From Aalborgiella sp043769295 (GTDB lineage Bacteria > Pseudomonadota > Gammaproteobacteria > Burkholderiales > Burkholderiaceae_C): DNA of 16,927 bases. The stretch is taken from positions 1 through 16,927 of the forward strand of contig JAYVJL010000080.1 in the NCBI GenBank assembly GCA_043769295.1, read 5' to 3'. Each line of letters starts with the position of its first letter. The stretch's first letter is position 1. The notes below the pieces were generated by a model. That model made no database searches, was not told the DNA's origin, and was given only the letters and a program-made list of their open reading frames with translations. This document shows, piece by piece, positions 13,496-16,927 of this stretch. The position numbers were made by a program, and so were the translations under genes.

Positions 13496-14491
13496 GTGAA
13501 CCCAACGCGAAACGCCATTCAGATCTCACCTGCAAGCACCGGGCGACATCGCCTGAGTGCTATTTTTTGCCTGGCCTTGAGCATGTCGCTTGTTGGCAGC
13601 TACGTCGCACTGTCCAAACCTTTGTCGATGGCTTTGCCCGTTTTTTTATTGGCCTGGATGCGCTTCGGTATCGGTGGCTTGGCGATGACGCGGTGGCTCA
13701 AAAAACCCGCTGATGAACCACCCATGAGTTTGCAAACCAAAAAACTGGTTTTTTTAGAATCATTTTTAGGCAACTTCTTGTTCTCCATTTGCATGCTGTT
13801 TGGTGTCAGCATGACCAGTGCGGTGTCCGCAGGCGTGATCATGGCGGCGATCCCAGCAGTGGTGGGTTTGATGAGCTGGTGGTTTTTACGCGAACACATC
13901 GGCCTGCGCGTCTGGGCTGCGGTGGCGTGCTCTGCTTTGGGCATCGGTTTATTTTCACTATCAAAATCAGAGCTGCTTGACCAATATTTACGCCGGCTAG
14001 GCATTGATTTACTGCCTCAATTGAATGCAGATGGGCCACCCAAGTCCGATTCGCTCTTGGGCACGCTTCTCTTGTGCTGCGCGGTGCTCTGCGAGGCGGC
14101 CTATGCGGTGATTGGAAAGAAATTGACCATCGCGCTCAGCCCCAAGCGGATCAGCGCTTTGATCAATCTTTGGGGCTTTCTATTGATGACCCCCTTGGGG
14201 CTTTTCGCAGCCTGGCAATTTGACTTTGCAGCGGTACATCAAGGCACCTGGCTGCTGTTGGTTTTTTATGCTTTGGCTGCCAGCGTGTGGACAGTGTGGC
14301 TATGGATGACGGGCTTGCGCGTTATCCCTGCGGCACAGGCTGGCGTATTCACCGTGTTCTTGCCTATATCCGCAGCACTTGTCGGTGTGCTTGTGCTGGG
14401 AGAACGCTTGAATACCCTGCAATTGCTCGCTTTTGGCATCGCTTTGTTGGGCGTGATTTTGGCAACTTTGCCGTTTCAGAGGAAGATTTAG
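13496..14491 (+). CDS. EamA/DMT superfamily transporter
   Basis: Inner-membrane drug/metabolite-type transporter with two EamA repeats and about ten helices. The first helix begins LSAIFCLALSMSLVGSYVALSK and the last ends LAFGIALLGVILATLPF. The conserved turn at the end of the second repeat, PISAALVGVLVLGERL, is clear. From the GTG at 13496 it has 331 residues; family members are usually 280-320. An earlier TTG at 13340 would add 52 residues with no transporter character, so I prefer the GTG, although neither start has a good ribosome binding site. The central loop is long (about LSKSELLDQYLRRLGIDLL to PPKSD) and contains copy C of the dispersed repeat in frame. The substrate is unknown; amino acids or other metabolites are typical. 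Confidence 0.82.
   Translation: MNPTRNAIQISPASTGRHRLSAIFCLALSMSLVGSYVALSKPLSMALPVFLLAWMRFGIGGLAMTRWLKKPADEPPMSLQTKKLVFLESFLGNFLFSICMLFGVSMTSAVSAGVIMAAIPAVVGLMSWWFLREHIGLRVWAAVACSALGIGLFSLSKSELLDQYLRRLGIDLLPQLNADGPPKSDSLLGTLLLCCAVLCEAAYAVIGKKLTIALSPKRISALINLWGFLLMTPLGLFAAWQFDFAAVHQGTWLLLVFYALAASVWTVWLWMTGLRVIPAAQAGVFTVFLPISAALVGVLVLGERLNTLQLLAFGIALLGVILATLPFQRKI
13957..14000 (+). repeat. 44-bp dispersed repeat, copy C (inside the EamA gene)
   Basis: Copy C aligns without gaps to copy B (31 of 44) and copy A (27 of 44), and has the shared core TACGCCGGCTAG at 13989-14000. It is read as LSKSELLDQYLRRL in the extended loop between the two halves of the transporter, where an insertion would be tolerated. 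Confidence 0.65.
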
Positions 14492-14651
14492 CTTTTTTCC
14501 TTCTCAAAAAACAACAAATCATACAAAAAAAGATGCTTTTCCCCTATGAAAACATGATTTTCTCCAGTAGCATCCGCAAAGCCAGTGAAAAATAGTGCTC
14601 AGAACATTGTTTTCATTGGTGGATTCTCAACTTAAATAAGGAAAATCAATC

Positions 14652-15110
14652 ATGGCAACTGCAACAAAACCAGCAGCTAAAAAAGCTGCACCCGCGAAAA
14701 AAGCCGCTCCTGCTAAAAAAGTAGTCGCAGCCAAGAAAGCCGCTCCAGCGAAAAAAGCTGCTGCTCCTGCCAAGAAGGCTGCTCCAGCGAAGAAAGCTGC
14801 CGCTCCTGCTAAAAAAGTAGCGGTCAAAAAAGTCGCTGCTAAAAATGCACCAGCAAAAAAACGCGTCCCTAACGCCGCGTTCATGAAAGCGCTGACTTTG
14901 AGCCCAGCATTGGCAGCCGTGGTCGGTGCAGCGTCAATGCCGCGTACCGAGATCGTGTCCAAGCTGTGGGTCTACATCAAGAAAAACAAACTGCAAGACG
15001 CTGTCAACAAGCGCATGATCAATGCAGACGCCAAACTCAAAGAGATCTTCGGCAAAGCCCAGGTGTCCATGTTTGAGATGGCCGGCCTGATCGGCAAGCA
15101 CGTCAAATAA
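14652..15110 (+). CDS. SWIB domain protein with a histone-H1-like lysine/alanine tail
   Basis: Basic protein of 152 residues in two parts. Residues 1-72 are a low-complexity tail made of KKAAPAK-type units, resembling the C-terminal domain of histone H1 and bacterial AlgP/Hc-type proteins, and expected to bind DNA without sequence preference. Residues 76-152 form a SWIB/MDM2-fold domain with the typical LSPALAAVVG, MPRTEIVSKLWVYIKKNKLQD, KRMINADAKLKEIFG and VSMFEMAGLIGKHVK. Such fusions are known in Burkholderiales and Chlamydiae. A role in nucleoid organisation is likely but unproven. AAGGAAA (14638-14644) lies upstream of the ATG. It is monocistronic, with a strong terminator 15 bp after the stop. 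The repetitive DNA of the tail is prone to slippage. Confidence 0.92.
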   Translation: MATATKPAAKKAAPAKKAAPAKKVVAAKKAAPAKKAAAPAKKAAPAKKAAAPAKKVAVKKVAAKNAPAKKRVPNAAFMKALTLSPALAAVVGAASMPRTEIVSKLWVYIKKNKLQDAVNKRMINADAKLKEIFGKAQVSMFEMAGLIGKHVK

Positions 15111-15125
15111 GCACAGCTGTTTGAT

Positions 15126-15156
15126 AAAAAAAGCCGGCTTCTGTCGGCTTTTTTTT
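15126..15156 (+). terminator. Rho-independent terminator after the SWIB gene
   Basis: AAGCCG (15131-15136) pairs with CGGCTT (15145-15150) around the loop GCTTCTGT, preceded by an A run and followed by six more T. It ends the SWIB transcript and leaves only 135 bp for the promoter of the next gene. Confidence 0.9.
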
Positions 15157-15199
15157 CGTCCGTTCAACATGGCATGAAGCGGTGAAGCGCGTAAGTCCG

Positions 15200-15216
15200 A
15201 CGTCAACTGATGACGT
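15200..15216. promoter_or_regulatory. Palindrome upstream of the CoA-transferase gene
   Basis: ACGTCA-ACTGA-TGACGT is a perfect 6-bp inverted repeat with a 5-bp spacer, about 76 bp before the start codon. Size and position fit an operator, but I cannot assign a regulator, and one such site could occur by chance. Confidence 0.35.
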
Positions 15217-15291
15217 AAACTTGGCTCAACTGCAGATTGACGCTTTGCAACACGACTTGTCCGACCTTTTCGCCCTACACGTGAGCTACCC

Positions 15292-16587
15292 ATGAACTAC
15301 CAAGCCCAGTACAACGCCAAACGCATGACCGCCGAAGAGGCGATCAAGCAAGTCCGCAACGGTGACTTCATCATCGTGCCCACCGGTGCGGGCGAACCTC
15401 CGGTGCTGCTCAATGCCTTGTCTGAGGCGCGCCGATCGTACAGCGATGTCAAAGTCGGCTCCGTGTTGCCCATGCGCAAGTTTGCCTACTTTGACCCCGA
15501 GACGGTTGATAACATTCGTCACGTCAGTTTCTTTATGGGTGGCGGCTGCCGCGCCGGAGCGCAGCAAGGCTGGGTTGATTACATTCCGAACAATTTTTCA
15601 GAAATCCCGCGCAAGATTGAACGCGGCAGCATGGCCGCCGACGTGGTGTTTGCGCTCACCTCACCGATGGACGCGCATGGTAACTTCTCCATCAGTCTGG
15701 GAGCTGACTACACCATGGCCGCGTTGACGAAAGCCCACGCCATCATTTTGGAAGTGAACCCCAACGTGCCCTTCACCTACGGCAACTGCCACGTTCACAT
15801 CTCGCAGATCAACGGTCTGGTAGAAGACGATGCCGCCATCATTGAGGTCGGTCTGCCCAAAATCGGTCCAGTGCAAGAAGCCATCGGCAAGTATGTGGCT
15901 GACCTGATTGATGATGGCTCGACCCTGCAAATCGGTTTCGGGGGCATCCCGGATGCGGTCGTGATGCAATTGACCCACAAGCACGACTTGGGCATACATA
16001 CCGAAATGTTGGGCGATGGCATTTTGACCCTGGTAGAAGCCGGCGTGGTCACCAACCGCCGCAAAAACTACATACCCGGCAAGATGATTGCGACCTTTGC
16101 TTTGGGTTCCAAAAAACTGCACCATTTCATGGACCGCAACCCGATGCTGGAGATGCACCCGGTCAATTTCACCAACGACCCTTTTTTGGCAGGTCAAAAC
16201 GACAACCTCATCTCCATCAACGCCACGCTGCAAATTGACTTTTTGGGGCAATGCGGCTCAGAGAGCTTGGGGCCTTTGCCCTACTCGGGTACGGGTGGGC
16301 AGACCGATTTCGTAAGGGCGGCCAACCGGTCCAAGGGCGGCAAGTCCTTCATTGTGCTCCCATCCACAGCCAAGGACGACACCGTGTCGCGCATTGCACC
16401 CATGCTGACACCAGGTACGGCGGTGTCCACCAGCAAAAATGAAGTGAACTACGTCGTCACCGAGTTTGGCATTGCCCAGCTCGATGGAAAATCAGCCAAA
16501 CAGCGCACCCTGGAATTGATTTCGATTGCGCACCCCAATTTCCGGGCTGAGCTGCGCGAATCAGCTAAAAAGATGAAGCTGCTCTGA
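15292..16587 (+). CDS. Acetyl-CoA hydrolase/CoA-transferase family protein
   Basis: Cytoplasmic enzyme of 431 residues in the Cat1/AbfT (4-hydroxybutyrate or succinate CoA-transferase) family, which moves coenzyme A between acyl-CoA and a free acid through a glutamyl-CoA intermediate. The likely catalytic residue is Glu238 in GIHTEMLGDG. It is preceded by the CoA-site loop GFGGIPDAV (215-223), with GTGGQTDFVRAA later in the chain. Together with ASPMDAHG-like TSPMDAHGNFS (123-133) these are family hallmarks. Length and motifs agree best with the 4-hydroxybutyrate/acetate type; the true substrates (acetate, propionate, butyrate, succinate) cannot be told. The start gives MNYQAQYNAKRMTAEEA, as in relatives. 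The ribosome binding site is weak. It is convergent with the next gene, separated by 18 bp. Confidence 0.9.
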   Translation: MNYQAQYNAKRMTAEEAIKQVRNGDFIIVPTGAGEPPVLLNALSEARRSYSDVKVGSVLPMRKFAYFDPETVDNIRHVSFFMGGGCRAGAQQGWVDYIPNNFSEIPRKIERGSMAADVVFALTSPMDAHGNFSISLGADYTMAALTKAHAIILEVNPNVPFTYGNCHVHISQINGLVEDDAAIIEVGLPKIGPVQEAIGKYVADLIDDGSTLQIGFGGIPDAVVMQLTHKHDLGIHTEMLGDGILTLVEAGVVTNRRKNYIPGKMIATFALGSKKLHHFMDRNPMLEMHPVNFTNDPFLAGQNDNLISINATLQIDFLGQCGSESLGPLPYSGTGGQTDFVRAANRSKGGKSFIVLPSTAKDDTVSRIAPMLTPGTAVSTSKNEVNYVVTEFGIAQLDGKSAKQRTLELISIAHPNFRAELRESAKKMKLL

Positions 16588-16605
16588 GTTTCGCCAATGA
16601 GTTCG

Positions 16606-16927
16606 TCACGTCTCGTCTTGAAACGCCTTGGCTCTGTATGTCAGCACCAGGGTGTCTCGATAGCCCGCATCTGAATTTTCTGGATTGATGGGCTGAATCG
16701 GCGTCGATTCGTGAATCACCTGCTCATCGTTCAGCATCAGCAGCGTCCACGGCTCGCTCATGGTAAAACGCTGGCCAGCGGGGCCTTCCACCTCAAAAAC
16801 GCGGCTCTCGCCCCCTTTGACGCCGTGGCGCGCCACCAGCAGCACGAACACAAAGTCCACCCCGTCACGGTGCGCGCCCTCGGGTGTGGGGCGGCCAATG
16901 CCGTCGGTGGTGTCGATGCGAAACTGA
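16606..16927 (-). CDS. 2-oxoglutarate/Fe(II) dioxygenase family protein, C-terminal part
   Basis: Partial gene running off the right edge; about 106 C-terminal residues are visible, ending AKAFQDET. It has the metal-binding HxD of this fold in GAHRDGVDFVFV, the distal histidine in NDEQVIHESTPI and a C-terminal arginine in RDTLVLTYR that would bind 2-oxoglutarate. The arrangement and spacing resemble the 2OG-Fe_Oxy_2 family (PF10014), whose members include amino-acid hydroxylases of the IDO/BsmA type. The substrate is unknown, since the N-terminal half is missing. An ATG at 16860 is internal: the same frame continues as coding sequence to the window end. It converges on the CoA-transferase gene with only an 18-bp gap and no visible terminator. 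Confidence 0.85.
   Translation of the reverse strand, partial: QFRIDTTDGIGRPTPEGAHRDGVDFVFVLLVARHGVKGGESRVFEVEGPAGQRFTMSEPWTLLMLNDEQVIHESTPIQPINPENSDAGYRDTLVLTYRAKAFQDET

Noticed and set aside
14627..14962. Minus-strand frame rich in AGAAFLAGAAFF repeats
   Set aside because: It is the antisense reading of the Lys/Ala repeat of the SWIB protein, not an independent membrane protein.
1..16927. Undescribed multi-gene system such as defence, secretion or biosynthesis
   Set aside because: Nearly every gene belongs to a familiar housekeeping, respiration or transport family in an ordinary arrangement; only the repeat family and regulatory sites seemed unusual.

Overview
The window looks like a chromosomal segment of a betaproteobacterium of the order Burkholderiales, most likely Comamonadaceae (Rhodoferax/Limnohabitans/Polaromonas-like). 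This rests on gene content and order, on two tRNA genes that both encode their CCA ends, on a SWIB protein with a lysine/alanine histone-H1-like tail, and on a short repeat with the core TACGCCGGCTAG that resembles elements I recall from that family. No sequence search was possible.

Layout. (1) 1-3371, minus strand: high-affinity cbb3 oxidase and its assembly genes, ccoI (copper P-type ATPase), ccoS and the first half of ccoN, which runs off the left edge. A universal stress protein gene points the other way at 3475. Two FNR/ANR-type boxes (820-833 and 3407-3420) mark the cluster as oxygen-controlled. (2) 3919-4850: gene-poor stretch with one repeat copy, tRNA-Arg(UCU), a doubtful broken reading frame containing a 9-bp tandem repeat, a hairpin terminator and tRNA-Pro(UGG). 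(3) 4917-7276, plus strand: aroC (chorismate synthase), overlapped by a major facilitator transporter gene. (4) 7256-11535, minus strand: a complete general L-amino-acid ABC transporter, aapJ-aapQ-aapM-aapP, with a well-matched sigma-54 promoter upstream of aapJ and a terminator-like attenuator between aapJ and aapQ. (5) 11812-13131, minus strand: aceA (isocitrate lyase) with its own terminator and an upstream set of TCTTA/TAAGA palindromes. (6) 13496-16587, plus strand: an EamA/DMT exporter, the SWIB/histone-like protein and an acetyl-CoA hydrolase/CoA-transferase family enzyme. (7) 16606-16927, minus strand: the C-terminal part of a 2-oxoglutarate/Fe(II) dioxygenase family protein.

Together the genes suggest a free-living heterotroph that respires at low oxygen, scavenges amino acids under nitrogen control and can grow on C2 compounds through the glyoxylate shunt. 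Most genes are familiar. The less expected signals are three gap-free copies of a 44-bp repeat, two of them read in frame inside membrane-protein genes; one FNR box placed so that it could drive both ccoI (then nearly leaderless) and usp; the sigma-54 promoter; and the palindrome array before aceA. I found no CRISPR array, insertion sequence, prophage or defence system.
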